This document shows positions 51,196 through 60,587 of a stretch of DNA of 64,000 bases, piece by piece. This DNA is from Microbacterium esteraromaticum. GTDB lineage: Bacteria; Actinomycetota; Actinomycetes; Actinomycetales; Microbacteriaceae. The DNA lies in NCBI RefSeq assembly GCF_028747645.1, contig NZ_CP118100.1, positions 1,178,001-1,242,000 of the forward strand, given 5' to 3'. Position 1 is the stretch's first letter; the number at the start of each line of letters is the position of its first letter. Under the pieces are notes generated by a model that was not told the DNA's origin, searched no databases, and was given only the letters and a program-made list of their open reading frames with translations. Both the position numbers and the translations under genes were made by a program.

Positions 51196-51262
51196 CGGGG
51201 GCATCCTCGCCGTACGAACCGCGCGAGGAGCCCACGACTCCCTCGCGATAGATCGGTGCTCT

Positions 51263-52654
51263 GTGCAATCCACCTCCGCCTCACCCGCCCCCGAGTGGCT
51301 CGTCACCCCCGATGACGCCAACGACCTCGCCAGGGCGGTGTGGCCGGCATCGGCGCACCGCACCGAGGACGGCGAGTTCGTGATCGGCGGCGTCCCCGCG
51401 AGCGATCTGGTGCGTGAGCACGGCACGCCCCTGCAGGTGCTCGACGAGGGTGAGGTGCGGCGTCGCGCCGCCGCCCTGCGCGACGCATTCGACGCGGCTA
51501 CTGCCGCGCACGGCACCTCCGCGCGCATCTACTACGCGGGCAAGGCGCTGCTGAACACGACGATCGTGCGGTGGATGCTCGATGAGGGCCTGAACGTCGA
51601 CGTGTGCACGGGGGGCGAGCTCGAGGTCGCGCTCCGCGCGGGGGCGGATGCTGCGCGTCTGGGCTTCCACGGGAACAACAAATCCGTCGCCGAACTGGAA
51701 CGGGCCGTCGAGGCCGGCGTCGGCACGATCATCATCGACAGCACGGTCGAGATCGAGCGGCTCGGCCGCGTCGTCGCCGACCGCGGTGCCGAGCAGCGCG
51801 TGATGCTGCGCGTCAACAGCGGCGTGCACGCCGAGACGCACGACTTCCTCGCCACGGCGCACGAGGATCAGAAGTTCGGCTTCCCGCTCGTCGACGCCCC
51901 CGAGGCCGTCGCCCTCATCCGGCGAACACCGGGCCTGATCTTCGTGGGTCTGCACTGCCACATCGGTTCGCAGATCTTCGGCGTCGCCGGGTTCCGCGAG
52001 TCGGCCGAGCGCGTTCTTGCGCTGCACGAACAGCTCCTGACCGGCGGGGACGTGCCGCAGCTGAATCTCGGCGGAGGTTTCGGCATCGCCTACACGCGCG
52101 TCGACGACCCGGTGCCGATCACCGAACTCGCCGAGGGGATCGTCGCGGCGGTCGCCGAGACGTGCGCACGCCGCGGCATCGCGGTGCCCGCGCTGTCGTT
52201 CGAGCCGGGGCGAGCGATCGTCGGAAACGCGGGAGTCACGCTCTACGAGGTCGGCACGATCAAGGACGTCACACTCGATCAGGGCATCCGACGCTACGTC
52301 AGCGTGGACGGCGGCATGAGCGACAACGCCCGACCAGCGCTGTACGGCGCGCAGTACTCCGCGAGGCTCGCCTCTCGCGTGAGTGAAGCGGCGCCCGCGC
52401 TGGTACGGGTGGTCGGCAAGCACTGCGAATCCGGAGACATCGTCGTCGACCACGAGTATCTGCCCGGCGACGTCGCACCGGGCGATTTGCTCGCCGTCGC
52501 GGCCACCGGCGCCTACTGCGCGCCGCTGTCGAGCAACTACAACCACGTCACCCGGCCGCCGATCGTGGCCGTGCGCGACGGCGCCGCGCATGTGATCGTG
52601 CGTGGCGAGAGCATGGCAGACCTGCTGGCGCGCGACGCCGGCATCACCCCGTGA
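51263..52654 (+). CDS. lysA: Diaminopimelate decarboxylase
   Basis: A 463-residue PLP enzyme that makes L-lysine from meso-diaminopimelate. The PLP lysine is in IYYAGKALLN, His in VGLHCHIGSQI, GGGFGIAY binds phosphate, and FEPGRAIVGNAG and VGKHCESGD complete the active site. Start GTG 51263 is an estimate: the frame is open to 51179 but that part does not look like LysA. No strong ribosome-binding site is seen. hom follows 60 bp downstream, probably in one operon. Confidence 0.93.
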   Translation: MQSTSASPAPEWLVTPDDANDLARAVWPASAHRTEDGEFVIGGVPASDLVREHGTPLQVLDEGEVRRRAAALRDAFDAATAAHGTSARIYYAGKALLNTTIVRWMLDEGLNVDVCTGGELEVALRAGADAARLGFHGNNKSVAELERAVEAGVGTIIIDSTVEIERLGRVVADRGAEQRVMLRVNSGVHAETHDFLATAHEDQKFGFPLVDAPEAVALIRRTPGLIFVGLHCHIGSQIFGVAGFRESAERVLALHEQLLTGGDVPQLNLGGGFGIAYTRVDDPVPITELAEGIVAAVAETCARRGIAVPALSFEPGRAIVGNAGVTLYEVGTIKDVTLDQGIRRYVSVDGGMSDNARPALYGAQYSARLASRVSEAAPALVRVVGKHCESGDIVVDHEYLPGDVAPGDLLAVAATGAYCAPLSSNYNHVTRPPIVAVRDGAAHVIVRGESMADLLARDAGITP

Positions 52655-52714
52655 GCGGACGTCCGCGGCGACCGCGCCCGACGACCAACACATCCGATGT
52701 GCTGAGGAGCCCAG

Positions 52715-54031
52715 ATGACTGACTATCGCCGACTTCGCGTTGCCCTGCTGGGTGCCGGTGCCGTGGGATCGCAGGTGGCGTCCCTGTTGCTGCGTCACGG
52801 CGACGAGCTCGCCGACCGCGCCGAGGCGCGGCTTGAGCTGGTCGGCATCGCCGTGCGCGATGTCGACGCGCCGCGCGACGTCGACCTGCCGCGTGAACTG
52901 TTCACGACAGATGCCGAGGCGCTGATCACCGGTGCTGACATCGTCATCGAGCTGATGGGCGGCATCGAGCCGGCGCGTTCGAACATTCTGCTGGGGCTGG
53001 GCTCCGGCGCCGACGTGGTCACCGCCAACAAGGCGCTGCTGGCCACACACGGGCCCGAGATCTACGAGGCGGCGGATCGGGTCGGGGCTTCGGTGTACTA
53101 CGAGGCCGCCGCCGCCGGGGCGATCCCGATCATCCGTCCGCTGCGCGATTCGCTGGCGGGGGACCGCGTCGTGCGCATCATGGGCATCGTCAACGGCACC
53201 ACCAACTACATCCTCGACCGGATGGACTCCGAGGGCGCCGACTTCGCCGACGTGCTCGCGGACGCACAGCGCCTGGGGTACGCCGAGGCCGACCCGACCG
53301 CCGATGTCGAGGGGCATGATGCCGCGCAGAAGGCAGCGATCCTGGCATCCCTCGCCTTCCACACTGCTGTGCCGCTCGACGCCGTGCACTGTGAGGGCAT
53401 CACCGGCGTCACGGCGGCCATGATCGAAGAGGCGCGCGCCGCCGGCTTCGTCATCAAGCTGCTCGCCGTCTGCGAACGACTCAGCGGCGAGGACACCGAG
53501 TCGATCTCGGTGCGCGTCTACCCGGCACTCGTTCCGCGCACGCACCCGCTTGCTTCGGTGCACGGTGCGAACAATGCCGTGTTCGTCGAGGCCGAGGCTG
53601 CCGGATCGCTGATGTTCTATGGCGCCGGCGCCGGTGGCGTGCAGACCGCCTCCGCCGTGCTCGGCGATGTCGTCTCGGCCGCGCGTCGGCACATCGCCGG
53701 TGGCACGGGTGTGGGCGAGTCGACCAGGGCGAACCTGCCGGTCGTTCCGATCGGCCACGTCTGGACTCGCTACCAGATCACTCTCGAGGTCGCCGATGAG
53801 CCCGGTGTGCTCGCCACGATCGCCGGCCTGCTCAGCGAAGGCGGCGTCTCGGTCGCGACCCTGGTGCAGACCGTTGTCGCCGGTGAGGACGGCGCTGAGG
53901 GCACCACTGCCCGCCTCATCATCGGCACGCACCGTGCCGCCGACAGCGCCCTGAGCGCCGCGGTCGAGCGCCTCACCGCGAGCGACGTCGTCGAGCGCGT
54001 CGTCTCGGTGCTGCGCGTCGAGGGGGAGTGA
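52715..54031 (+). CDS. hom: Homoserine dehydrogenase
   Basis: A 438-residue NAD(P)-dependent enzyme. The Rossmann motif is LGAGAVGSQV, the catalytic domain has GIVNGTTNYILDRM and EADPTADVEGHDAAQKAAILASLAFH, and a C-terminal ACT domain (about 350-437, LEVADEPGVLATIAGLLSEGG) likely gives threonine feedback. It overlaps thrB by GTGA. Threonine synthase (thrC), which usually lies between hom and thrB in actinobacteria, is not here. Confidence 0.95.
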   Translation: MTDYRRLRVALLGAGAVGSQVASLLLRHGDELADRAEARLELVGIAVRDVDAPRDVDLPRELFTTDAEALITGADIVIELMGGIEPARSNILLGLGSGADVVTANKALLATHGPEIYEAADRVGASVYYEAAAAGAIPIIRPLRDSLAGDRVVRIMGIVNGTTNYILDRMDSEGADFADVLADAQRLGYAEADPTADVEGHDAAQKAAILASLAFHTAVPLDAVHCEGITGVTAAMIEEARAAGFVIKLLAVCERLSGEDTESISVRVYPALVPRTHPLASVHGANNAVFVEAEAAGSLMFYGAGAGGVQTASAVLGDVVSAARRHIAGGTGVGESTRANLPVVPIGHVWTRYQITLEVADEPGVLATIAGLLSEGGVSVATLVQTVVAGEDGAEGTTARLIIGTHRAADSALSAAVERLTASDVVERVVSVLRVEGE

Positions 54032-55023
54032 GAGTGGGCGTCTCGGTCGTCCCCGCCGACCTCGAGCCCGTGGTCTCGATCGCCCCGGCGGTCGACGGCG
54101 CGGTGCGCACGGTGACGGTGACCGTACCGGCGACGAGCGCGAACCTCGGACCCGGGTTCGACACGCTTGGACTGGCACTGAGCATTTACGACACGCTCAC
54201 CGTGTCGGCTTTCGACGATGCTCGGCTCGAGATCGACGTGCATGGTTCAGGCGCCGAGGAGATCCCGCGGGATGCGAGCAACCTCGTAGTGCGCGCGATC
54301 GCGCACGTGTACGCGGATGCTGGCCGCACGATGCCGGGCCTGCGTATCCACGCCGAGAACGGTGTGCCGCACGGCCGGGGGCTCGGCTCGTCCGGTGCCG
54401 CGGTGGCGGCGGGCGTGCTGATCGCCAAGGGCCTGCTGGCCGGCGACGTCGATCTCGATGACGACGCGCTGTTGCGATTGGCCACGGAACTCGAAGGGCA
54501 CCCCGACAATGTCGCGCCCGCGCTGTTCGGCGGCCTCACGATCGCCTGGACGGGCGACAGCGGGCCGCAGCACAAGAAGCTGCTGGTGCACCGCGGTGTG
54601 GCGCCGGTCGTCTTCGTGCCCGGGTTCACGATGTCGACCTCGCTCGCCCGATCGCTGCAACCGCCGCAGGTATCGCGTGAGGACGCGGTGTTCAACGTGT
54701 CGCGCTCGGCCCTGCTCGTGGCGGCTCTCATGCAGAGTCCGGAGCTTCTGCTCGACGCCACGGCCGACCGTCTGCATCAGGACTATCGCGGTCCCGCCAT
54801 GCCCGAGACCTTGCGCCTGGTGCAGGCGCTGCGTGCGGCGGGTTTCGCCGCGGTCGTCTCGGGCGCCGGCCCCAGCGTGCTGGTGCTCGCCGACGGCCCG
54901 GGCGCGCGCGCCAGAGCTGTCGAGGTTGCCGATGAGATGACCGACACTCCCTGGGATGCGCACATGCTGGCCGTCGACGTGCGTGGTGGTACAGTTAGGG
55001 ATCGAGCGGAGGGCTCCACGTAA
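54028..55023 (+). CDS. thrB: Homoserine kinase
   Basis: A 331-residue GHMP kinase for threonine synthesis. GHMP motif 1 is VPATSANLGPGFDTLGLAL, the ATP loop PHGRGLGSSGAAVAAG and the late SGAGPSVLVLAD motif 3. The first 25 residues are extra compared with the family; a second GTG at 54034 is a minor alternative. The last codons contain a TACAGT hexamer that probably serves rho. Confidence 0.94.
   Translation: MRVGVSVVPADLEPVVSIAPAVDGAVRTVTVTVPATSANLGPGFDTLGLALSIYDTLTVSAFDDARLEIDVHGSGAEEIPRDASNLVVRAIAHVYADAGRTMPGLRIHAENGVPHGRGLGSSGAAVAAGVLIAKGLLAGDVDLDDDALLRLATELEGHPDNVAPALFGGLTIAWTGDSGPQHKKLLVHRGVAPVVFVPGFTMSTSLARSLQPPQVSREDAVFNVSRSALLVAALMQSPELLLDATADRLHQDYRGPAMPETLRLVQALRAAGFAAVVSGAGPSVLVLADGPGARARAVEVADEMTDTPWDAHMLAVDVRGGTVRDRAEGST
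54990..54995 (+). promoter_or_regulatory. -10 hexamer TACAGT of rho, inside thrB
   Basis: TACAGT in the last codons of thrB would start a transcript near 55002 with a leader of about 190 nt before the rho GTG. Confidence 0.45.
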
Positions 55024-55030
55024 CTTCGTG

Positions 55031-55092
55031 AATCTCGCCCCATCGCGCATCTGCGAAATCCGCACGCAAACCCTGGAATCATCCTGATACCG
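55031..55092 (+). promoter_or_regulatory. C-rich, G-poor rho leader segment (rut-like)
   Basis: By eye these 62 nt hold about 24 C and about 10 G, unlike the balanced GC of the flanks. Rho loads on C-rich, G-poor, unstructured RNA, and rho genes in other bacteria are autogenously attenuated. There is no gene in this 165-bp gap. Confidence 0.4.
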
Positions 55093-55188
55093 GCTGGCAG
55101 ACGCTCTGCGTCGGCGCGTGTGATGCGCGCGGCTGTTGCCGTGCGCTGATCGGATTGCTCATTTCCCACGACATATGAGGGAGTACTC

Positions 55189-57360
55189 GTGGAGAACTTC
55201 TCCGAGACCCAGAACGACACTCCGGCCGCTGAGACGGCCGCCCCCGCCTCTGAGGCGGCACCGGCACGCAAGCGCACCCCGCGCCGTGCGACCACCGCCT
55301 CAGCCGCCGCCGCTGCTGCAACGGCCGAGCCGGCGAACGAGGCGAAGCCCGCCGAGGCGCCCGCCGCTGAGCAGACGGCGTCCGACGTGCCCGCCGAGCC
55401 CAAGGCCAAGGCACCGCGGCGCACGCGGGCGAAGAAGGCCGATGCCGAGACGCTCGACCTTCCGGCCGCCGACGCACCCGCGGTGGAAGCGACGGCTACC
55501 GAGGCACCCGCCGACGCTGCTCCGGCCAAGCCGGCGCGCAAGCGCCCGTCGAGGGCCAAGACTGCGACGGCGACGGCCGACGAATCCGCAGCATCCGATT
55601 CCGTGGCATCCGACGCGCCCAAGGCAGAGCAGGCGGGCGACGCGGCAGCGACCGACGCCGCCGCGGAGGCACCCGCCAAGCGCCCCGCACGCGGTCGTCG
55701 CAACGCGAAGACCGCAGATAAGCCGGCCGACGAGACGGCGCCGGATGCCGCTGCCGAGAGCACTGCCGCGCAGACCGCCGAGCGCGCCTCGGACGGCGCC
55801 GAGCAGGAGAGCGGCGCCAAGGAGACGGAAGCAGACTCCCCGCGCGGCAACCAGCGTTCCAAGGGCGGCGCGAGCAAGAACACGTCCAAGGGCGACGCCA
55901 AGAACAACGAGCCCAAGAACGACGCCAAGGGCAATGAGGCGGACAGCTCCGAGTCCTCGGACGCCGACTCGTCGGACGGCGAGGGCAGTGGCCGCAGCCG
56001 TAGCCGTAGCCGCAGCCGCAGCCGCGGACGCGGAGGCGCCACGCAGAACGGCAACGGACAGGGCGGCGCGAACGCCGACAACTCCGACGACGAGCAGTCC
56101 TCGGGACGCACCCGCCAGCGCAACAAGCGCCGCGGCGGCGGCAACGCGGCAGGCGACGAGTTCGAGACCGAGATCGGCGAGGACGACGTTCTCATCCCGA
56201 TCGCGGGCATTCTCGACGTGCTCGACAACTATGCGTTCGTGCGCACCACCGGCTACCTCGCCGGCCCCAGCGACGTCTACGTGTCGCTCGGCCAGGTCAA
56301 GAAGTACAACCTGCGCAAGGGCGACGCCATCGTCGGCGCCATCAAGCAGCCGCGTGAGGGCGAGCAGCAGGGGCGCCAGAAGTACAACGCGCTGGTCAAG
56401 GTCGACTCGGTCAACGGTCTGTCGACCGACGATGCCGAAACCCGCGTGGAGTTCGGCGACCTGACCCCGCTCTACCCGCAGGAGCGCCTGCGACTGGAGA
56501 CGGCGCCCGAGAAGCTCACCCAGCGCATCATCGACCTGGTGGCGCCGATCGGCAAGGGGCAGCGCGGTCTGATCGTCGCGCCGCCGAAGGCCGGCAAGAC
56601 CATCGTGCTGCAGCAGATCGCGAATGCGATCGCGCAGAACAACCCCGAGGTGCACCTGATGGTCGTGCTCGTCGACGAGCGCCCCGAAGAGGTCACCGAC
56701 ATGCAGCGCACCGTGAAGGGCGAGGTCATCGCCTCGACCTTCGATCGCCCTGCCGAGGACCACACCACGGTCGCCGAGCTGGCCATCGAGCGCGCAAAGC
56801 GCCTGGTCGAGCTCGGCCGCGACGTGGTCGTGCTGCTCGACTCGATCACACGCCTCGGTCGTGCCTACAACATCGCGGCACCCGCCTCGGGCCGTGTGCT
56901 CACCGGTGGTGTCGACGCCTCGGCGCTCTACCCGCCCAAGCGCTTCTTCGGCGCCGCGCGCAACATCGAGAACGGTGGATCGCTGACCATCCTCGCCACC
57001 GCTCTGGTCGAGACCGGCTCGAAGATGGACGAGGTGATCTTCGAGGAGTTCAAGGGCACCGGCAACAGCGAGCTGCGTCTGTCTCGTGCGCTGGCCGACA
57101 AGCGGATCTTCCCCGCCGTCGACGTCAACGCCTCGAGCACGCGCCGCGAAGAGATGCTGCTCTCGCCCGACGAGGTCAAGATCACGTGGAAGCTGCGTCG
57201 CGCCCTGGCGGGCCTCGACCCGCAGCAGGCACTGGAGGTCGTCCTCGGCAAGCTGAAGGAAACCGGCTCGAACGTCGAGTTCCTGTTCCAGATGCAGAAG
57301 TCGATCCCGGCACCGACGTCGACCGGTTCGTCGCACGCGCACGAGAACAGCATCCGCTGA
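55189..57360 (+). CDS. rho: Transcription termination factor Rho with long disordered N-terminus
   Basis: A 723-residue Rho. Residues 1 to about 330 are Ala/Pro/Lys/Arg-rich, then Asp/Asn/Ser-rich, with a run of Arg-Ser repeats (about 268-284) and an RGG-like end. From about 332 comes the cold-shock-type RNA-binding domain ([19 protein letters not shown]). Walker A is PPKAGKT (about 464-470), Walker [11 protein letters not shown] (about 546), then the Q/R loops. I cannot see the usual N-terminal Rho_N three-helix piece, and an in-frame stop upstream rules out a longer start. GTG 55189 follows GAGGGA. rpmE does not follow. Confidence 0.95.
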   Translation: MENFSETQNDTPAAETAAPASEAAPARKRTPRRATTASAAAAAATAEPANEAKPAEAPAAEQTASDVPAEPKAKAPRRTRAKKADAETLDLPAADAPAVEATATEAPADAAPAKPARKRPSRAKTATATADESAASDSVASDAPKAEQAGDAAATDAAAEAPAKRPARGRRNAKTADKPADETAPDAAAESTAAQTAERASDGAEQESGAKETEADSPRGNQRSKGGASKNTSKGDAKNNEPKNDAKGNEADSSESSDADSSDGEGSGRSRSRSRSRSRGRGGATQNGNGQGGANADNSDDEQSSGRTRQRNKRRGGGNAAGDEFETEIGEDDVLIPIAGILDVLDNYAFVRTTGYLAGPSDVYVSLGQVKKYNLRKGDAIVGAIKQPREGEQQGRQKYNALVKVDSVNGLSTDDAETRVEFGDLTPLYPQERLRLETAPEKLTQRIIDLVAPIGKGQRGLIVAPPKAGKTIVLQQIANAIAQNNPEVHLMVVLVDERPEEVTDMQRTVKGEVIASTFDRPAEDHTTVAELAIERAKRLVELGRDVVVLLDSITRLGRAYNIAAPASGRVLTGGVDASALYPPKRFFGAARNIENGGSLTILATALVETGSKMDEVIFEEFKGTGNSELRLSRALADKRIFPAVDVNASSTRREEMLLSPDEVKITWKLRRALAGLDPQQALEVVLGKLKETGSNVEFLFQMQKSIPAPTSTGSSHAHENSIR

Positions 57361-57397
57361 TCCGGCCGCGGAGCTGATCGAGCAACGGAACAGAGAC

Positions 57398-58480
57398 GTG
57401 TTCGAATCCGTCCACGCCCTCATCGAGGAACACCGCCGGGTGCAGGAGGAACTCTCCGACCCGGCGGTGCACGCCGACGCCGCCCGCGCCAAGCGGGTCA
57501 ATCGTCGCTACGCCGAACTCAACCGCATCGTCGCCGCGCACGAGGCCTGGTTGTCGGCATCTGAGGATCTTGACGCGGCCCGTGAGCTCGCCCGCGAGGA
57601 CGATGCGTTCGCCGAAGAGGTCCCGGTCCTCGAAGAGGGGCTCCGCGTGGCGCAGGAGAAGCTGCGCCGTCTGCTCATCCCACGAGATCCCGACGACGCC
57701 CGTGACGTGATCATGGAGATCAAGGCGGGGGAGGGCGGCGCCGAATCGGCGCTGTTCGCGGCGGACCTGCTGCGCATGTACATTCAGTACGCGGCGCACC
57801 GGGGCTGGAAGACCGAACTGCTCGAGCGCAACGAGTCTGATCTGGGCGGATACAAGGACGTCCAGGTGGCGATCAAGGGATCCTCGACCGATCCGTCGCA
57901 GGGCGTCTGGGCGCATCTGAAGTATGAGGGCGGCGTGCACCGCGTGCAGCGCGTGCCGGCCACCGAGTCGCAGGGGCGTATCCACACCTCGACCACCGGC
58001 GTGCTGGTGTTCCCCGAGGTCGATGAGCCCGAAGAGATCCAGATCGATCCGAACGACCTCAAGATCGACGTCTACCGCTCCTCGGGGCCCGGCGGGCAGT
58101 CGGTGAACACCACCGACTCCGCCGTGCGCATCACGCACGTGCCCACCGGGATCGTCGTGTCCATGCAGAACGAGAAGTCGCAGCTGCAGAACCGCGAAGC
58201 CGGCATGCGGGTGCTTCGTGCCCGCCTGCTCGCCAAGCAGCAGGAAGAGCTCGACGCGGCAGCATCCGATGCCCGCCGCTCGCAGATCCGCGGGATGGAC
58301 CGTTCCGAGCGGATCCGCACCTACAACTTCCCTGAGAACCGCATCGCGGATCACCGCACCGGCTACAAGGCCTACAACCTGGATCAGGTCATGGACGGCG
58401 CGCTCGATCCGATCATCGAGTCGGCGATCCACGCCGATGAAGAGGCCCGGCTCGCCGCGCTCGGCGGCGACGCCGCGTAA
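57398..58480 (+). CDS. prfA: Peptide chain release factor 1
   Basis: A 360-residue class I release factor for UAG and UAA stops. The GGQ loop ([15 protein letters not shown]) carries Gln234, the residue methylated by PrmC, whose gene is 2.1 kb downstream. The stop-codon reading motif is in [18 protein letters not shown] (Pro-Ala-Thr here where PAT/PVT is usual for RF1). GTG 57398 starts 37 bp after rho. No rpmE lies between, unlike in M. tuberculosis. Confidence 0.96.
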   Translation: MFESVHALIEEHRRVQEELSDPAVHADAARAKRVNRRYAELNRIVAAHEAWLSASEDLDAARELAREDDAFAEEVPVLEEGLRVAQEKLRRLLIPRDPDDARDVIMEIKAGEGGAESALFAADLLRMYIQYAAHRGWKTELLERNESDLGGYKDVQVAIKGSSTDPSQGVWAHLKYEGGVHRVQRVPATESQGRIHTSTTGVLVFPEVDEPEEIQIDPNDLKIDVYRSSGPGGQSVNTTDSAVRITHVPTGIVVSMQNEKSQLQNREAGMRVLRARLLAKQQEELDAAASDARRSQIRGMDRSERIRTYNFPENRIADHRTGYKAYNLDQVMDGALDPIIESAIHADEEARLAALGGDAA

Positions 58481-58496
58481 CCCGACCGCAGAGCGC

Positions 58497-58502
58497 TATG
58501 CT
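58497..58502 (+). promoter_or_regulatory. -10 hexamer TATGCT, leaderless PF04020-type gene
   Basis: TATGCT ends 6 nt before GTG 58509. Confidence 0.45.
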
Positions 58503-58508
58503 CAGCGG

Positions 58509-58916
58509 GTGATCACTCTTCTGATTCGGGGCGTGCTGTTCGTCGCCTCCGCCGCGCTCGGTCTGATCGTCGCCGACCTGCTTCTGCCTGACTTCACCAT
58601 CGTGTGGAGCCGGTGGTGGGGCTTCGTGCTGTGCGTCGTGATCTTCGCGGTGCTGCAGAGCATCCTGAGCCCTTGGGTCGTGAAGATCGCCCGTCGCCAT
58701 GCACCGACTCTGCTGGGTGGAGTCGGGATCTTCTCGACGTTGATCGCCCTGATCGTGGTCGTGCTGCTGCCGATCGACGGGTTGCGCATCAGCGGAATCG
58801 TGGCGTGGACCCTCAGCGCCGTGATCATCTGGGCCGTGACGGCCCTGGCCACGCTTCTTCTGCCGATGCTGTTCCTGCGCAAGACGGTGCAGAAGGCGAA
58901 GAACTCGGACGAATGA
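58509..58916 (+). CDS. PF04020-type four-helix membrane protein
   Basis: A 135-residue protein with four hydrophobic helices (about 4-24, 33-55, 68-90 and 97-120) and a short basic tail. It fits the family often labelled phage holin family in databases, but no lysis gene or prophage is present, so the name is a label only. The GTG start has the 6-nt -10 spacing. It is an insertion in the prfA-prmC order of other actinobacteria. Confidence 0.75.
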   Translation: MITLLIRGVLFVASAALGLIVADLLLPDFTIVWSRWWGFVLCVVIFAVLQSILSPWVVKIARRHAPTLLGGVGIFSTLIALIVVVLLPIDGLRISGIVAWTLSAVIIWAVTALATLLLPMLFLRKTVQKAKNSDE

Positions 58917-58968
58917 TCCGCTCTGCGCCGGGGCGTGCCCCGACACAGAGACCTCAGACGCAGAGACG

Positions 58969-59538
58969 TCAGATCGTGTAGTCCGGCGCCGTCAGCACGG
59001 CCCGGCTGGGTTGCTCCGGCTTGCGGGGTCGCGGCTTCGCCGGGACTCCGACCAGAACGCTGTCCGCTGGGGAGTCCTTCGTCACCACGGCGTTCGCGCC
59101 GATCGTGCAGCGCGCGCCGACCGTGATCGCACCGAGTACCTTGGCGCCGGCGCCGACTGCCACGCCGTCCTCGAGTGTCGGGTGACGCTTGCCGTGCGAC
59201 GGACCGCGGCCGCCGAGGGTGACGCCGTGGTACAGCATCACGTCATCGCCGATCTCGGCGGTCTCGCCGATGACGACGCCCATGCCGTGATCGATGAAGA
59301 ACCGTCGGCCGATACGCGCGGCGGGGTGGATCTCGATCCCGGTGAACCACCTGGTCACCTGTGAGCCCATGCGCGCCGGGAACCGCAGGCCTCGGCGCCA
59401 CAGGCGATGCCACACCCGATGCGCCCAGATGGCATGCAGTCCGGGGTACAGCAGAGCCACCTCGACCCCGCTGCGAGCAGCGGGGTCGCGGTGACGGGCG
59501 GCCGCGATGTCCTCGCGGATCCGTGAGATCGTGCTCAC
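58969..59538 (-). CDS. cysE: Serine O-acetyltransferase
   Basis: A 189-residue hexapeptide-repeat acetyltransferase for cysteine synthesis. The left-handed helix is seen in [44 protein letters not shown] with catalytic His and Asp. The protein ends in Asp-Tyr-Thr-Ile; a C-terminal Ile is what plugs the CysK active site in the cysteine synthase complex. The GTG or ATG start lies 7 bp after cysK, one operon. A 15-bp near-direct repeat (58946-58975) sits at its stop. Confidence 0.93.
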   Translation of the reverse strand: MSTISRIREDIAAARHRDPAARSGVEVALLYPGLHAIWAHRVWHRLWRRGLRFPARMGSQVTRWFTGIEIHPAARIGRRFFIDHGMGVVIGETAEIGDDVMLYHGVTLGGRGPSHGKRHPTLEDGVAVGAGAKVLGAITVGARCTIGANAVVTKDSPADSVLVGVPAKPRPRKPEQPSRAVLTAPDYTI

Positions 59539-59545
59539 CTGTCGG

Positions 59546-60484
59546 TCACGCCTCGCGCAGGTCTTCGAACAGTGCCGTCGAGATGTAGCGCTCCCCGGTG
59601 TCGGGGGCGACGACGACGATGATCTTGCCGGCGTTCTCGGGACGCGCGGCGACCTTCAGCGCCTGTGCGACCGCGGCGCCGCTGGAGATGCCGACCAGCA
59701 TGCCCTCCTTCGCGGCGAGATCGCGTGCCGTGCTCAGTGCCTCGTCGAACCCGGCGGTGATGACCTCGTCGATCACATCGCGGTCGAGTACAGCCGGCAC
59801 GAAGTTCGGGCCGATGCCCTGGATCTTGTGCGGACCGGGGCGGCCCTCGGTCAGCACGGGGGAGTCGGTCGGCTCGACGGCGATGATCCGCACGTCGGGC
59901 TTGGCGGCCTTGAGCGCCTGTCCGACACCGGTCACTGTTCCGCCGGTGCCGACGCCGGCGATGAAGACGTCGACGTCGCCGTCGGTGTCGCGCAGGATCT
60001 CCTGCGCCGTGGTCTCGCGGTGGATGCGAGGGTTCGCGGCGTTCTCGAACTGGCGAGCCCAGATCGCACCCGGCGTGCTGTCGACGATCTCCTTGACGGC
60101 CTCGATCGCACCGCTCATGCCCTTGGTCGGGTCACTCAGCACGAGCTCGGCGCCGAACGCCTTGAGCAGAACGCGGCGCTCCTTCGACATCGACGCGGGC
60201 ATCGTGAGGATGACCCGGTAGCCGCGCGCCGCGCCGACCATCGCCAGTGCGATGCCGGTGTTTCCGCTGGTGGCCTCGACGATGGTTCCACCGGGCTGCA
60301 GATCACCGGACTCCTCGGCGGCGTTGATGATCGCGATGCCGATGCGATCCTTCACGCTCGACGCGGGGTTGTACGACTCGAGCTTGACGAGCACGGTCGC
60401 GTCCAGCCCCTCGGTCAGCCGGTTCAAGCGCACCAGCGGGGTGTTGCCGAATGCAGTCGTGATATCGGAGTGGATGCCGGTCAT
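59546..60484 (-). CDS. cysK: Cysteine synthase A
   Basis: A 312-residue PLP enzyme that makes cysteine from O-acetylserine and sulfide. PLP binds Lys45 in [20 protein letters not shown] holds the substrate loop, and VGTGGTVTG the phosphate cup. ATG 60484 is preceded by GAAAGG; a frame reaching 60520 lacks support. A TAGGCT hexamer at 60520-60525 would give a leader of about 30 nt. With cysE directly behind it, it forms the cysteine module. Confidence 0.95.
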   Translation of the reverse strand: MTGIHSDITTAFGNTPLVRLNRLTEGLDATVLVKLESYNPASSVKDRIGIAIINAAEESGDLQPGGTIVEATSGNTGIALAMVGAARGYRVILTMPASMSKERRVLLKAFGAELVLSDPTKGMSGAIEAVKEIVDSTPGAIWARQFENAANPRIHRETTAQEILRDTDGDVDVFIAGVGTGGTVTGVGQALKAAKPDVRIIAVEPTDSPVLTEGRPGPHKIQGIGPNFVPAVLDRDVIDEVITAGFDEALSTARDLAAKEGMLVGISSGAAVAQALKVAARPENAGKIIVVVAPDTGERYISTALFEDLREA

Positions 60485-60519
60485 GTTCGGGCCTTTCGTT
60501 GCCGGATGCAGCGTCCACA

Positions 60520-60525
60520 AGCCTA
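60520..60525 (-). promoter_or_regulatory. -10 hexamer TAGGCT of cysK-cysE
   Basis: Complementary-strand TAGGCT, about 35 nt upstream of the cysK ATG, leaving room for a leader with a ribosome-binding site. Confidence 0.45.
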
Positions 60526-60575
60526 CGGCGCACCGAGGTGGTCGGCACGAATATGACCGGAGGCGCGTAACGAAA

Positions 60576-60581
60576 TACGCT
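60576..60581 (+). promoter_or_regulatory. -10 hexamer TACGCT, leaderless prmC
   Basis: TACGCT ends 6 nt before ATG 60588. No ribosome-binding site. Confidence 0.5.
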
Positions 60582-60587
60582 GAACAG

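Noticed and set aside
51281..54178. 965-codon open frame opposite lysA and hom
   Set aside because: Spans two convincing genes antisense, with shadow-type composition and no recognisable domain.
55978..56040. Arg-Ser repeat tract in rho as an unstable microsatellite
   Set aside because: The codons vary (CGC, CGT, AGC) within the run, and it is in frame in an intact gene; no evidence of slippage.
55300..57501. 733-codon open frame opposite rho
   Set aside because: Low-complexity antisense of the Ala/Arg-rich rho N-terminus.
58509..58916. Phage holin label as a sign of prophage
   Set aside because: No endolysin, structural or integrase gene is near; the family is widespread in chromosomes.
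58946..58975. 15-bp near-direct repeat at the cysE stop (CAGAGACCTCAGACG and CAGAGACGTCAGATC)
   Set aside because: Only two imperfect copies, no further structure; likely chance or a small duplication.
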